DNA of 45,719 nucleotides from Apilactobacillus waqarii (GTDB lineage Bacteria; Bacillota; Bacilli; Lactobacillales; Lactobacillaceae): the NCBI RefSeq assembly GCF_019061205.1, contig NZ_JAHQYH010000011.1:1-45719 (forward strand). Direction: 5' to 3'. The notes beneath the pieces were generated by a model, which was not told where the DNA came from, ran no database searches, and saw only the letters and a list, made by a program, of their open reading frames with translations. Shown here piece after piece: positions 24,201-29,329 of the stretch. How positions within the stretch are numbered: the stretch's first letter is position 1; each line of letters opens with the position of its first letter. The position numbers and the translations under genes are program-made.

Positions 24201-27200
24201 TCATTAGCCCCTGCTTGTTGTCTACCTTGTGCATTACCATTTTGGTATGAAGTTTCATAGTTAGCAGTCGTTTGATTTGTAGGATTGTTGTTGGTGTTTG
24301 ATCCAGTAGTGGATGACACCCCGTCTTTGTAACCATCAACAGCACCCTTATAACCAGTGTAGTATGAAGAAGATAGGTTTTCATCTTTTTGATAGTTGGC
24401 TGGAATTACAGAATTTGGATACTGAACCCCTTGTGGATTAGCGCTATTCTTAACAGTGTTAAGACCATCAGATTGACCTTGGTTGAAGGCAGTTTGGGCA
24501 TCTGAGAAACCACTGTTAAATGATTGTTGACCAATTGTTGAGTTGTTGTATGGGTTGTTAGCGGCTGTGTTAGCTTGCTTGTTGTTGAAAGTTTGCGCCC
24601 CTTGTTCGTAAGCCTTTGGTTGAACGTATAAGATGTATCCAACTTCTTCAAGCAAGTCTAGTTTTGATTCTGTTTGAGATGTTAGATTAATGTCGGTTTG
24701 ACCTTGAGCCGCCTTGTAGTATCCATACTTGATACTCTTGTAGACAGTCTTGTCCCCTACATATGAATCGTCAGATAAGGCACCGTGACTTGTAGTACTT
24801 GATTCTGATGAAATGTTAGAAACCGCATGAATCAATGCTGCTTTAACAGCATCATATGCTGATTGAGCGGCAGACAAGTTGTAGATACCAGCAGATGGGT
24901 TTACAACTGTTGGTCTTTGCTTAGCTAGTGCACCGTTAATCAATGATTGTCCATATTGGAAACCGGCTTGTTCGGCCTTACTTGCGTTAGGATTTGGATT
25001 AGCAGCGGTTGGGTTTGATACGTTTTTAACCGAATTGAAATAACCCGCTTCCGCATCCAAATAAGCATTCTTTTGCGTTGGGTTTGATAGAACAGTTCCG
25101 TATCCACCGGATGTACTGTTAATAATCGCGTTTCTTTCATCTTGAACGAATGAAAGAGCACCTTGGGCATCAGATAAACCAGTTGTTGTAGCTGATGCTG
25201 GAATACCCAAGTATGTTGAAGCAAGTCCGTATTGTGATTGAAGAGTTGATAATGGTAGTGATGCCTTACTTGGATCTAGTCCAACTAGATATGCTTGGTT
25301 ATATTGATTTACACCATCTTGATAACCAGGAATATTTTGTAATTGCGGACTAGTAATACCGAAATGGGCATCACTAACACCGGCATCATAAGCGGCCTTT
25401 TGGTAACCTTGGATATAGGCAACCGGGTTAACAGCAGCGTTAAATCCAGTAGTTTGTTTTAAATCATCCAATGATAATGGTGAATTCTTATTAAATGCTG
25501 CATATCCACTTTGGGCATCATTGTAAGCACCTGTGTAGTCGGTACTTGTTCTGGTAGCGAAACTTTCTGCATTCTTGGCATTGGTGTTACCAGCAGAGGC
25601 ATCGGCTAAACCATCAACGATACCATTTTGTTGAACAGCTGTACTACCGGCAGTAATTCCCATATCACCATTTTCAGTTACTTTTCCGTTACTACCGGTG
25701 TTGTAACCTTCAATTGTGATTGTGTAGTTATTAGTCCCTGCCGATGGACTAGTGTTAACGATGTTGTTAACACTGGTCAAACCATACTTGAAACGCATCC
25801 CTACAAATTGAGGGTTAACGTTTCCGATTGCACTCTTTTGTAATACAAAAGTAACTGGGATAATTTCACCAGCGTAGTTGGTTGGAACGTTAATTGCCCC
25901 AGTGTAGAGGTTAGGATCGGCATTTGAATATAAATCTTGTGTCGATGAGTTTGGATAAGTTGTTAAATTATTGAAATTACCTTGTGGATCAGTTCCAGAG
26001 TATCCAACTTGATAGTAAAGTTTTTGCCCTAAAATTGAGTTGTAGTTGGTCAATTTAGCGTATGAAGTAATAACAGTGTTTCCGTTATTATCAACAGAAA
26101 CCCCACTAGTTCCTACGAATTGAACGGCAGGAATACTTTGAATTTCTAGTTGGGTTGTATTTACACTTCCACTGACTGGGTTACCAGAACCATCGACACC
26201 AGTGTAGTTAACACTACCTGATGGAAGGTTAAAGTAGTAAAGAGGAGTGATACGGTTGGATGAATCCTTTATTCCGACGTTGTATGCATTAATTCCTTTT
26301 TGGTTACCACCAGTTTGGAAAGTATTATTGGTAGTGTTGTTATTGTAGAAGATGACGTGATCACTACCAACACCATTAATAGTTAAGTTACCGTAGTATG
26401 GAGTTACATATCCACCATTTTGGTCGGTAAGTCCAACAATCAAGTTACCTCCATTGCCAACATAGAAGTTACCATTGTTATTTTCGTTGGCAATCAAACC
26501 ATATAAAGTAGCTTGACGACCACCAGAAGTGTAATAAGTTCCAGTTGTTTGTGGCAAACCAGCTTCAAGTGCCTTAACTAATCCACCGTTGATAACTTTA
26601 ATTGTGGATGCCCCTTGCATATCGATTGCTTGGTTATAGTAACCAGCAGTACCGTTATATCCTTGGAAGTTAATGGTACCACCATCGACTGTGATGTTAC
26701 CCCCATTCATGTAGATACCACCTGATAGACGGTTAGCAGTTTGTGAAGCTAATGGAATAATATTTAAGACCGCATCCTTAGCAACGTTCAAGTTGGCTGA
26801 TGAACTACGGAAGTAAATTGCCATATTAGAACTATTAATTCCATTTTCACCCTGTCCACCAGTATCACGACTGGCAAGGGTCATCTTGGAATTTTGACCA
26901 AGTGTCATGTTCCCATACAATTCAATGGCGTTACCACCATATACTGGTGAAGTATTACCGAAGTAATGAGAATTATTTTCTAGAACGAAGTTTTGCACTT
27001 CCAGGTTTTGTTGGTTCCCACCACCAACGGTTAAAACGTTTTGCGTAAATGGTGAGTTGTAGTATGCAGACTTAGCCAAATTATTGTAGTTAACCGGATT
27101 TAAAACGTTAACATTTCCGGAGAAGTATACATTTTGTGTTGTTGCACTAAGCAATTGTCCACCAATGTAGTTAATATTGGAGTAATGAATATTATCATTA

Positions 27201-28876
27201 GCACCGACACGGAATGGGCCATAATAGTTGGCAGCATAAAGTGATTGGAAATTTTGAAGATACAAATCAGTAAAGTTACTGTTAGTGAATGTGTAATCCA
27301 TGTCATGGAAATCCATCATGTGGTTTTGTCCATCAATTGTGATAGATGAACCGGTTGCATTAATATTTGCGTATTCACCACCAGTACCAGTAAGTGCTGT
27401 TAAATCAATATCACCGACAATCTTAATTTTAATAACATTGTTAGCAACATTACCACCACCGGCATTCATTGCACCAGTTTGACCTGTCAAAACATTGAAG
27501 AATTGGCCACCATTGGAAACAAAGACCACACCAGATCCCTTGGCGGTTTCTTGGTTAACAACATCGTTGTAACCCATGTTGTAGTATTGGTTAGATGTAT
27601 TTACTGGGTTAAACGCAGTATTAACCTTAAAGTTGTTAGAGCTGTCAAATGAGTTCGCAATTGAGTCTTTGGCACCCAAGTATGCTTGATCATATGGGTT
27701 AGATGAGTTTCTGATTCCTGCGAATGAATTCATGTAGAAATCTTGATTTCCTTTGCTTGCTTGTCCAGGAGCAATACCGACCCACTTACCTGATTCGGCA
27801 TCATTGTAACCTTGCATTGCCAATGTCATGTTTGTGGCAGTATCAAAAGCCTTCGCCAAACCGGCGTAGTTAGCATATTGCTGGCGTGCTTGTTGGATAA
27901 TTGCATCGCTAGCTTGAGGAATGATTGAAGCCCCAATTTGATTAGATGATTGCACACTGACGTTATTAACATTTGAGAACTTAGATAGTAATTGTTGTTC
28001 GTAGTTTTGTGTTGAAGTGTATGCTGAATATGGAGTATCGGCCCCACCACGGTATGGAGAATCCGGACTGTTGTAGTTTTGTGGAGTTCCATCTGTTAAT
28101 GCAGTTTGTGGATTGGTAGTTGATGCACCAGTAAATCCGCTTCCGTTACTAGACGCAGCACCAGACGAAGAATTGTTAGATGCAGTTGTATTTGCCGCAG
28201 TATTGTTTGCTAGACTGGCTCCACTTGAGCTCAAGCTGGCGACTTTAACGTTTCCAGCATCATCTTTTCTATTAGGTGTGTTTCCATAGTAAGTGTAATC
28301 TTGAGTACCGGCACCAATTCCTTGAGTCTTTTGGTTGTAATCGTTCATTACTGCAGCTGCGGCTGCATAACCAGCATTGTAGTAGTTAATTGCTTGTCCG
28401 GTTAAAGTACCCGAGTTGTTTGCCTTACCATTGTAAGCATCTTGATAACCTTGTTGAATTTGTTGGGCATAAGTAGCTGAATCATCATTGTTGTTAAAGC
28501 TAGGAGCTTGACCATTAGTAGTTCCTACAGTAACAACTGGAGCAGACGCACTGGCTCCTGAAGACGCACTGGTCCCGTTAGTTGAGGCAGTGTTAGTGTT
28601 AGTGGCAGCAGTGTTAGTGTTAGTTGCGGCATTTCCACTACCAGCACTTTGATTATTATTTTGTGTACCACTAGTAGTATTGCCGTTAGTAGTATTACTG
28701 TTATTAGTAGTGCCTCCGCTAGTACCATCCGCATGAGCTTCTGTTCCACCCATGGTGTACGCAGTGGTTCCCAAAAAAGCTAATGTCGCAACGGATACTA
28801 CAACCCATTGTTTCTTAACTTTCTTCATCACTTTCTTATCTTTTACTTTGTTAAATTGTTGCTTGTTGTATTGCAT
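6263..28876 (-). CDS. Giant secreted protein (7537 aa): beta-helix adhesin domain, repeat stalk, three DUF5776-like modules
   Basis: The ATG at 28876 follows an AAAGGACC ribosome site. Residues 1-49 are a long KxYKxGKxW-like signal peptide (KKVKKQWVVVSVATLAFLG core, AHA/D cleavage). Residues about 50-130 are Asn/Thr/Ser/Gly-rich. A pectate-lyase-like right-handed beta-helix spans about 449-850, followed by beta-rich sequence to about 1090. From about 1095 to 7120 runs one continuous array of Tyr/Ala/Asn/Asp/Gln-rich repeats with the theme Y..AY..A...A...GA..F..G and GY.DA..GY..A; it is probably helical. Three DUF5776-like modules close the protein (about 7133-7214, 7320-7393 and 7459-7537). 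Each has a YY...K..R start, a NW...L..G turn and a KVVKY..TRLYVG..EYIT core. A Lys/Thr-rich linker (about 7214-7305) separates the first two. I see no LPXTG motif, so wall attachment probably uses the basic C-terminus. An adhesive-tip-on-a-stalk role is inferred; binding target unknown. Confidence 0.95.
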   Translation of the reverse strand: MQYNKQQFNKVKDKKVMKKVKKQWVVVSVATLAFLGTTAYTMGGTEAHADGTSGGTTNNSNTTNGNTTSGTQNNNQSAGSGNAATNTNTAATNTNTASTNGTSASSGASASAPVVTVGTTNGQAPSFNNNDDSATYAQQIQQGYQDAYNGKANNSGTLTGQAINYYNAGYAAAAAVMNDYNQKTQGIGAGTQDYTYYGNTPNRKDDAGNVKVASLSSSGASLANNTAANTTASNNSSSGAASSNGSGFTGASTTNPQTALTDGTPQNYNSPDSPYRGGADTPYSAYTSTQNYEQQLLSKFSNVNNVSVQSSNQIGASIIPQASDAIIQQARQQYANYAGLAKAFDTATNMTLAMQGYNDAESGKWVGIAPGQASKGNQDFYMNSFAGIRNSSNPYDQAYLGAKDSIANSFDSSNNFKVNTAFNPVNTSNQYYNMGYNDVVNQETAKGSGVVFVSNGGQFFNVLTGQTGAMNAGGGNVANNVIKIKIVGDIDLTALTGTGGEYANINATGSSITIDGQNHMMDFHDMDYTFTNSNFTDLYLQNFQSLYAANYYGPFRVGANDNIHYSNINYIGGQLLSATTQNVYFSGNVNVLNPVNYNNLAKSAYYNSPFTQNVLTVGGGNQQNLEVQNFVLENNSHYFGNTSPVYGGNAIELYGNMTLGQNSKMTLASRDTGGQGENGINSSNMAIYFRSSSANLNVAKDAVLNIIPLASQTANRLSGGIYMNGGNITVDGGTINFQGYNGTAGYYNQAIDMQGASTIKVINGGLVKALEAGLPQTTGTYYTSGGRQATLYGLIANENNNGNFYVGNGGNLIVGLTDQNGGYVTPYYGNLTINGVGSDHVIFYNNNTTNNTFQTGGNQKGINAYNVGIKDSSNRITPLYYFNLPSGSVNYTGVDGSGNPVSGSVNTTQLEIQSIPAVQFVGTSGVSVDNNGNTVITSYAKLTNYNSILGQKLYYQVGYSGTDPQGNFNNLTTYPNSSTQDLYSNADPNLYTGAINVPTNYAGEIIPVTFVLQKSAIGNVNPQFVGMRFKYGLTSVNNIVNTSPSAGTNNYTITIEGYNTGSNGKVTENGDMGITAGSTAVQQNGIVDGLADASAGNTNAKNAESFATRTSTDYTGAYNDAQSGYAAFNKNSPLSLDDLKQTTGFNAAVNPVAYIQGYQKAAYDAGVSDAHFGITSPQLQNIPGYQDGVNQYNQAYLVGLDPSKASLPLSTLQSQYGLASTYLGIPASATTTGLSDAQGALSFVQDERNAIINSTSGGYGTVLSNPTQKNAYLDAEAGYFNSVKNVSNPTAANPNPNASKAEQAGFQYGQSLINGALAKQRPTVVNPSAGIYNLSAAQSAYDAVKAALIHAVSNISSESSTTSHGALSDDSYVGDKTVYKSIKYGYYKAAQGQTDINLTSQTESKLDLLEEVGYILYVQPKAYEQGAQTFNNKQANTAANNPYNNSTIGQQSFNSGFSDAQTAFNQGQSDGLNTVKNSANPQGVQYPNSVIPANYQKDENLSSSYYTGYKGAVDGYKDGVSSTTGSNTNNNPTNQTTANYETSYQNGNAQGRQQAGANDYVNNTVSQTVANSDTNYATGVNTAAQGHSDGYSQAQSQPGNSNITTNNTDKTYVTGFNTGVSDERLDATKNIDASAFNQGAQDYINNLPISVSGHEKYYIAYYSQGYDAARQGLLDARDGKSQSLPTFTPSANKADPTYVNSSTIVAQFTTNLQNAYKLGYNSFKNDVTTGFSDSNNALANNQAALTANDGNKLVAYNVAADIFNTQLASLENTKYNNQQSPSGTLYTDLQSWFNTQAQADYQNGESIAKKTTVPPTAGNTQPQISFGFLQAGFNDLTNGYNGTTGNTVNTKSQGYVDGVKQQQNLNTGINTAKTSVQNNTPSDPDQLDAYNGTKAGYMDIATGSTTGSKTITSQYNKVFVDAYNKAYSDGSSLANEALQQLSQNQSATDATLNADGAKNVAYTAAYKQVMDGYHSVLRMTTGSTPDSNANYQQGQTVGHTFMNDYNAAEAKSNPKVSDSPSQTYHGVVDALNNASANGTIQPITSSPNGTLYIDGYNRAVADINKASADAVRDFDNGVQPNPSQESTAAIQAGYTQAYQALTTGFKQGLSNPNSSAPANTNAAAGFVNGQATAKGYADAIKDFNNGSNNPNANTEPGYADTMNALLDAQKKQRNNNNTTTVYGLAYSQALGANDGLAAVKNNSSINDIPTNVPSTVNPFAYQDGYQGSVDGYKDGSASTEGTSTNNSAAQANNPIYQNAYKQGNTAGRLQAGANDYTNGTVSQAEQQQDKNYATGVSIAENGYQDGASGVTKQGQDKPYTTGNAQGIQSADGVKQAQALNSTDNGLSGDSKSAYYGVKDAYAYVANPNIPNTQLPSYGVSGINTQSNAYQAAFVAAKTKALSDEAQGVATFQASQDNTYDTTSSNATVDTKAMSNGYNQAQKGYNASTTNTFDTTNNSASYKAGNTMFNDIIAGINDAKANPTQGTSYTGSAVRVAAYDGTAGAFNDVLKNTPNASATPLSRDANQSKAYVDAYNRSRDIAIQDGANGALAYVRGQSQATGKDADSQAFNYGYGRAQTGFSDSKTIQSPQASDAAYMTGYNAYQSESLANNDAVSGNRNSYTSAVDKNSYNDAYNAFNDAYTDLSKNPDNPNNPNMTGKSPAYADAYIVAKSYLQGQYQQGVSQFASGFSSGTGYTAVGSTAQAIQMLKKGYTDALQGYKDALSGEQAATTITTTGAQSGFQEGQQLLGAVNDVANNGKLTNTGGDPIYSLAFTAARKAKDAVDANPDVSNVVPSSNPNASNSVYASAYTNAVNAMQTNYQNGVQQYLSSQAEPVNPTTEYDMGYKDAKQSFEDAIVRGQSSSTKKTNEAINAFNEGQKALQGYNDAVSTGQINYPAGTDQNQIDANNGASQALTDISKGLANNDSAYTSYSNAFKLAYAKVKQAAQTAYDKGASGYVNGDNNTTDTDPISKVQSAGYNAAKQGHDLQQAGQTLTEAQKNNSALNTGFNDSKSGNDGLAAAGGNTRPDMTNWTQPQIDGYQGTVDAYANGKSDGQMPDLTGKSQAYKDAYTTSYNDAKQKATQGANAALTGQPVDQTGWTQKQKDAYATGVTNANNAYKQNQDNVNATNPYSAGSDGSESFEGAKAGFADGTNGGQTSLDGKSDVFKAAYNKAQQEAKQNAQAGIDEFTANKSNTATASATDAKNVAHNDGYTQAEAGYKGQTGAGINTNDPAYKAGQQLRSDENTGVSAAQKATGSDDKSFTPANASQKAAYDAALAGITAGANNNNNGQTVPEGDSAQAKAYADAYTQAHELGIQKAADGANAFNAGQADNSDKSLAGQAQSQGYKDAQSGHDVAVNKQTPTEAQKNNPSFMAGYNAAESARTGLSDIEKCATTPTSHVDDNAYKQAQQAYKDASDSIAANPDNPAATTNTSPAYQEIYKQAQSDLKKNYDAGKQQFMDAQSSANTSGVSSDQGKGRISQGYADAQAGFNAAINGQTITNPNDAQKAGMDAAKTVTDTVKASVDGSYKNSNDPVAQAANSATQSAHNDLLSDPDHADVSTDSSIANNPVKAAAYKQAQEQYKANYDAGTNAYLNNTTEPNDDLGKKGYQEANDGFTAGFSGQTSIANQHSAAQNGLSAGEQALAGYNNALSRNDENANAPQVEKDGNNGAKQAFADAKNNTSMSASDLAKEPVAFQAAYNKAKEIAQQAITAGATAFASGKVRPTVTDAITDAQAKAYDDARLGYDSAKTGATLTQAQQDNPSFMAGVKAYHDAQNGRTLFNEGKELPGDATTAETLAYTATKEAYTAGASDQPQRSDLNQQPGIYQDEYSDSYADAQQKAQAGASEAFGNSASKVDQSNWTQAQKDAYNTGKANAEAGFDKTKQDVTAQNNYPTGSNSGEAFDGAKAGFSDGKSGATTDLTNKTQTFINAYNAAKQEAQQAAKDGADQFNAQLDDSADAKAKDALSVAHVNGYTQAQAGYNAQNNNTVDNGNKDTSYQSGVKTAQDVAKGSADALTDPSKKDSYNSGSAAQDAAYKATVNGYLDGSDGNNDNATTTDHNQAKAYNDAYQAAKQKGEQAATTGASSYIAGNTKPTGSSAESLAQQKGYQDATDGYNAATNKDATVPTNATDAYKAGFNANKSGQAGINDIENGTTTANVVDSASYNKAQKAYDDASKAISASPDSPATASDSSPVYQTAYAKAVNDLKQNYQDGTNQFVNGSNSADTSGAKSTQAKTQIEQGYADVQRGFNDKIDGTTTNNANATTQEGANMAQKVIDSVNGVATDNVSSSNDPIVQTANSAAGQAKQDLQNNPDHSTTSDDASIQNNPIKAAAYKVAVNQMHQQYADGSSDYLNNQTKPSTDLGKQGYNDAQAGFTAGFNGTSVPNEHSATKAGQTAGQSALAGYQDALSNKKDTSGDAMQQQANAAALQAFDDAKNLKTTDISKEPVVAYQLAYQKAQQDAAAATTSGATAFANGESRPTGDDALSQVKQAAYDYAKSGYEAARDGKITDDDKKKPSFMAGVDAYNQSINGHDAYVNGEQLPESASAAEKAGYTAAQDAYSSGKNDSAKPSDLGSKPEAYQDVYNNAYADAQAKATIGAAEAFNNTTPVSQDGWTQAQKTAYAAGKQNAIAAYDDTKSDNTKANPNASGSDAAQAFDGAKAGFAAGAKGIKPDDINSQSATYKAAFNSAYDEAQSQSAQAQRDFAAGKSDQSTASNDSLNEAYKSAYAESNQGYNDQKDGKVNNDNKDINYLQGIENAKQLANGTNDATTNPGNNGNEYKSTPAQEAAYQATLNGYKDGANGNSNNQTPTDASQSVVYNDAYAAAKQQAQKDAATGASDFNKGLDQPYGTDSHSIAQTKGYQDASDGYRLAKDTPSAAIPSGATTAYISGYNAYKSSQAGLNDVENNTTTDHVDNDAYAKAQKAYTDASNAIAANPDKPQSSQYKDPAYVDAYNKAVSDLQTNYQTGQQQFDSGKNVADTTGVTSQQAKDRLAQGYNDTKAGFDSVVNNTPISNPNAAQKDGIKSAHTVQDAVSGIVSSNTDSNNQDPVYLSATQAAQQAKADLVDNPGHSYTSDDPTIQNNPIKKAAYAEAIQAMQVQYHAGADAFVNNQVEPSDKLGQDGYQDAQQGFNTGFAGTKVADNADSGVQTGNKYGLSALNGYQDAYNGVSNSNTDDAPRNDANRAALQAFDDAKTGNVTDLSNKSLAYQTAYKKAQDDAKQALIQGAQTFADGNASPAVTNAPSGVAAKAYADAVAGYKAAQAGGNYTDEQKTNPQFMVGVKAYNDMVSGRQLFTSGGQLTGNESASEKAGYLAAQAAFAAGKNDEPKDSTLANKSVQYQDAYNNAYDNAKQIATSGANDAYAANPSTDTSNLSSTELDAYNAGKQNAQTAYNAIKGDTTTANNNIVDSDAYNSFEGAKAGFAAGKTGNDTSLDGKSTAYINAYKSAKNEAAQAAAAGLAEFAAGKTDTATNSNDALNVAHKNAFDQATAGYNAQVSGQINQNNNDKSYQAGVQTASDMQTGYNDALTNPNRSVYNGTAAQVAAYHATANGFHDGSYDTNNSQPTDATQAKVYADAYNKAVSAGQTAALAGATTYNSGSAKTDDNSATGQAAQKGYDDAKQGHDDALNNVQAPINPSAAYQSGAQAVTDGKRGATDFNGQKDANANYTSGDNNVQTGHDGAKDGYLDAVEGNNKKSFDTSSNKTQAYQDQYSAEYDKALAKASLGAQNQFTNSNQDMTNWTQADKNAYQAGQASASQGYNEARQNPDDITHTGNTNVDESFKGAAAAFNDVKNGEEGQNGTSDASPVYQDAYQVALNAAKQVANNGATSFGNGQDLATQVAKLGDNQADKNAFTKGYNDAQAAYAQAQQTPSQASPYATGTNSNLVFEAAQNAFSDVKNGEAGAQANKSSDPAYVAAYQRALNEVQPVATNGASGFSNGVNLQQQLESFGNNQAQKDAYTKGYNDAQTAYGQALQNANDNADHNTSSNGDETYRGAAAALLDVKNGTAGQHANAEQSATYQAAYAKALAQAQAQSNAGATAFGNKTDLNSALGQFGNNQALSDTFAKGYNDASAGYTDAQKDANMSSTHSTNGDKDEVYRGAADAFNAVSRGENPTPDASQTNAAYLASFSRAKDQALQIAKDAAVGFNKGTAQQDLLSAQGDNKALQNAVSRGYVDAQTAYSQAEAQPDTTTHQTDSNADKTFHGASLAFSDVKNGTDGNSRPADSDAVAQSAYDKALSYAQGVAKNGSDAFIKGATLDNTVNSAGANQSDKDAIAKGYNDAQTAYAEAQQNPTENNPYAANTNSNLVFAAVANAISDVKANNVGAQANASTDKVYVDAYQRALNEAQPQATNGATGFGQGVNLADELAKFGNNQVQKDAYSRGYNDAQTAYAQALQNANDGSDHASSSNGDEVYRGAAAALQDVKNGHAGQNANAEQSAPFRAAYAKALQEAQAQANAGAAAFGNSADLNSSLGQFGNNQALKDVFTTGYTDANNGFNAAQQDASKANDHKTSSNEDVAYVGAADAFNAVAKDKDVTPDASQTNPAYISAFNRAKALANQLAQNGAVGFNQGKSQADLLAAQGENNTLKNEISRGYTDAQTAYGQAKSKPDTESRQTDTNADQTFHGSSLAFNDVKLGQLGSSRPADDDVVAQSAYDKALAEAIEILRSGITGYLSDAQLGDLLDHVGNDQADRDAITKGYNDAQKAYAQAQQNPTQASPYQANSTNDLVFKAVVNAINDVKGGNDGAQAKASNDIVYIDAYQKALQTAQPETTNGATGFGNDVNLNDQLSSFGDNQSQRAAYSKGYTDAQNGYNLALQNANDGVNHTSNSNEDSVYRGAAAAINDIKNGNPGQYANAEQGAPYKAAYAKALAYVSQVAKTASVTYLQNGSLNDSLGQFGNNQSVKDIFTKGYTDAKVGIELVQLGTDQLASHTNNTNVDNTYRGSVLALIDINSNRPNNHLSDSNDPVFIAAYQREAQIAQQAANNGAKAYTEGLSETAAVNKYSATPEDAAAIRMGYEQSQSGYNDGNRANAQSKSDNPYYQVGFNYADSAYKGYQAANPVQPTNNTPAPTGNVATDDAYKAAMAAISDIKKGIKQDISGQSLAYQTAYNRAYAELQAKKKADQEQDFSKVSKKYYKKNYKLYRVSNKHGARMYMSPKFTKHNWITTLQHGDLIKVIKIVKYGKTTRLYVGHGEYITGNKDYVVATQLAKADKKKTTKKAKKTTKKKVVKKVTPVIKTKPAKKKVVKKTETTKKPTVVKKHRTKAKQTPIKQTHKKTVQANTKKTHKKVVTPVVKKQQTINNPGYSVTVTPTKVSRYYRKNYTEFRLQKDALIHTSKNFTDRNWVSTLRRGDIIRVEKVVKFHGITRFYIGHGRYVTSNKEFVVDEKSYVQRKATQDAKKYKASHKSLPKNLSDHSDAYVDAYLKEFYRGSNAKVTFRRKKTDANSKTASNKQVSRYYHENHKKFRVIAKNGIRIHTDLKFSNKNWTAKLQQGNVVKVQKVVKYYGITRLYVGKNEYITANTAFVQKDND
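6266..7480 (-). other. C-terminal wall-binding-like region: three DUF5776-like modules and a Lys-rich linker
   Basis: This part of the complete giant gene encodes module 1 (about 7235-7478), a Lys/Thr/Val linker of repeated KKTTKK and KKVVKK type (about 6960-7234), module 2 (about 6698-6917) and module 3 (6266 to about 6498). The modules share the spacing YY.KN...FR / I or M.....F...NW...L..G....V.K.VK....TR.Y.G...Y.T.N..FV. DUF5776 is a C-terminal domain of secreted lactobacillar proteins, thought to interact with the cell surface. The strong positive charge fits binding to anionic wall polymers, which is an inference. Confidence 0.75.
7500..11340 (-). repeat. Three copies of a 1269-nt (423-residue) super-repeat
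   Basis: The segment encoding the SPY / NNPY element followed by NLVF recurs with anchors at 11237, 9968 and 8699, exactly 1269 nt apart both times. Each 423-residue unit consists of four related modules of about 106 residues, recognised in order by NSNLVF, YRGAAAAL, YRGAADAF and FHGASLAF or their diverged forms. Each module starts at a KGYNDAQ.AY motif. The copy nearest the C-terminus is the most diverged. An exact period with no indels implies in-frame duplication of a whole four-module block. Confidence 0.85.
11430..20560 (-). repeat. Four copies of a ~2.27-kb (755-764-residue) super-repeat
   Basis: Two independent anchors show the period. The NWTQ-type codons lie at 19578, 17286, 15021 and 12747 (spacing 2292, 2265, 2274 nt). 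The SFMAGV-type codons lie at 17571, 15303 and 13029 (spacing 2268 and 2274 nt). All spacings are multiples of three. Each unit contains about six modules of roughly 126 residues with the pattern YQ.AY..A...A....GA..F..G...P / GY.DA..GY..A..G. Outer boundaries are approximate, because the flanking repeats are related. Confidence 0.8.
21900..24450 (-). repeat. Older divergent duplication with a 2148-nt offset
   Basis: The segment with GY.G.VDGYKDG and R..AGANDY.N.TVSQ occurs twice, with anchors at 24201 and 22053. The offset is 2148 nt, or 716 residues. The copies are recognisable at protein level but clearly more diverged than the downstream super-repeats. This suggests the N-terminal side of the stalk is older, or is less often homogenised. 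Confidence 0.65.
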
Positions 28877-29000
28877 AGTAATGGTCCTTTCAAATTCAAT
28901 CGAGGTTTTAATACTTTAATTTAAAACTTTTTCTAAAAATTTATTATTTTGCGCTGTTATTTCATTAAAAAACGCGCATTTTGGGTAATTTTATATAACT

Positions 29001-29035
29001 ATTATATTATCATCTTCTTAAAGAAATTTAAAATG
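29001..29035 (-). promoter_or_regulatory. Putative promoter of the complete giant gene
   Basis: TATAAT on the minus strand (29001-29006) lies about 125 bases upstream of the ATG. CATTTTAAA (29027-29035) precedes it by 20 bases, as in the partial paralogue. Between them is an odd-centred palindrome TTCTTAAAGAA (29015-29025), where the -35 would be expected. The 28877-29000 leader is AT-rich and shows no clear hairpin. The remaining intergenic DNA to 29288 holds nothing else I can support. Confidence 0.45.
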
Positions 29036-29288
29036 TTTTGAAGAATTATTTAATATTCATTTATAAAACGGTACAAAACGTCTAATAAATCTTTAAAAAT
29101 ATGTGTTTTACAAGCCTCTTAGAGATCAATATTGGAATCGTTATTTGTATTTTTAATTCGAAACATCATAACACAAAAATTACCGTAACTATAATTAAAA
29201 AGATAAAAGAAACGTTTATTTAACATTTGTCATATCAATGAAAATATTATTTCTTCTAGCTTTCATTATTGGCTATTTTCTTTTACAA

Positions 29289-29294
29289 TATAAT
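29289..29294 (+). promoter_or_regulatory. Putative -10 box for the phosphatase-hydrolase operon
   Basis: A perfect TATAAT lies 36 bases before the TTG start of the phosphatase gene. A convincing -35 hexamer is not visible at the proper distance, so the assignment rests on the -10 and its position. Confidence 0.4.
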
Positions 29295-29329
29295 AAATAA
29301 TATTTGCGTTAATATGGGAGGTATGAATT

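Noticed and set aside
1-28876. Many open frames of 60-160 codons on both strands inside the giant genes
   Set aside because: They lie in other frames of the repeat coding sequence, recur with the repeat period, have Leu/Thr/Met/Val-rich or Cys/Ser/Val-rich compositions typical of frame shadows, and lack ribosome sites.
29238-29300. A 20-codon hydrophobic frame (MKILFLLAFIIGYFLLQYNK) before the phosphatase gene
   Set aside because: It has no ribosome binding site and overlaps the -10 box of the downstream gene; chance in AT-rich DNA is more likely than a small membrane peptide.
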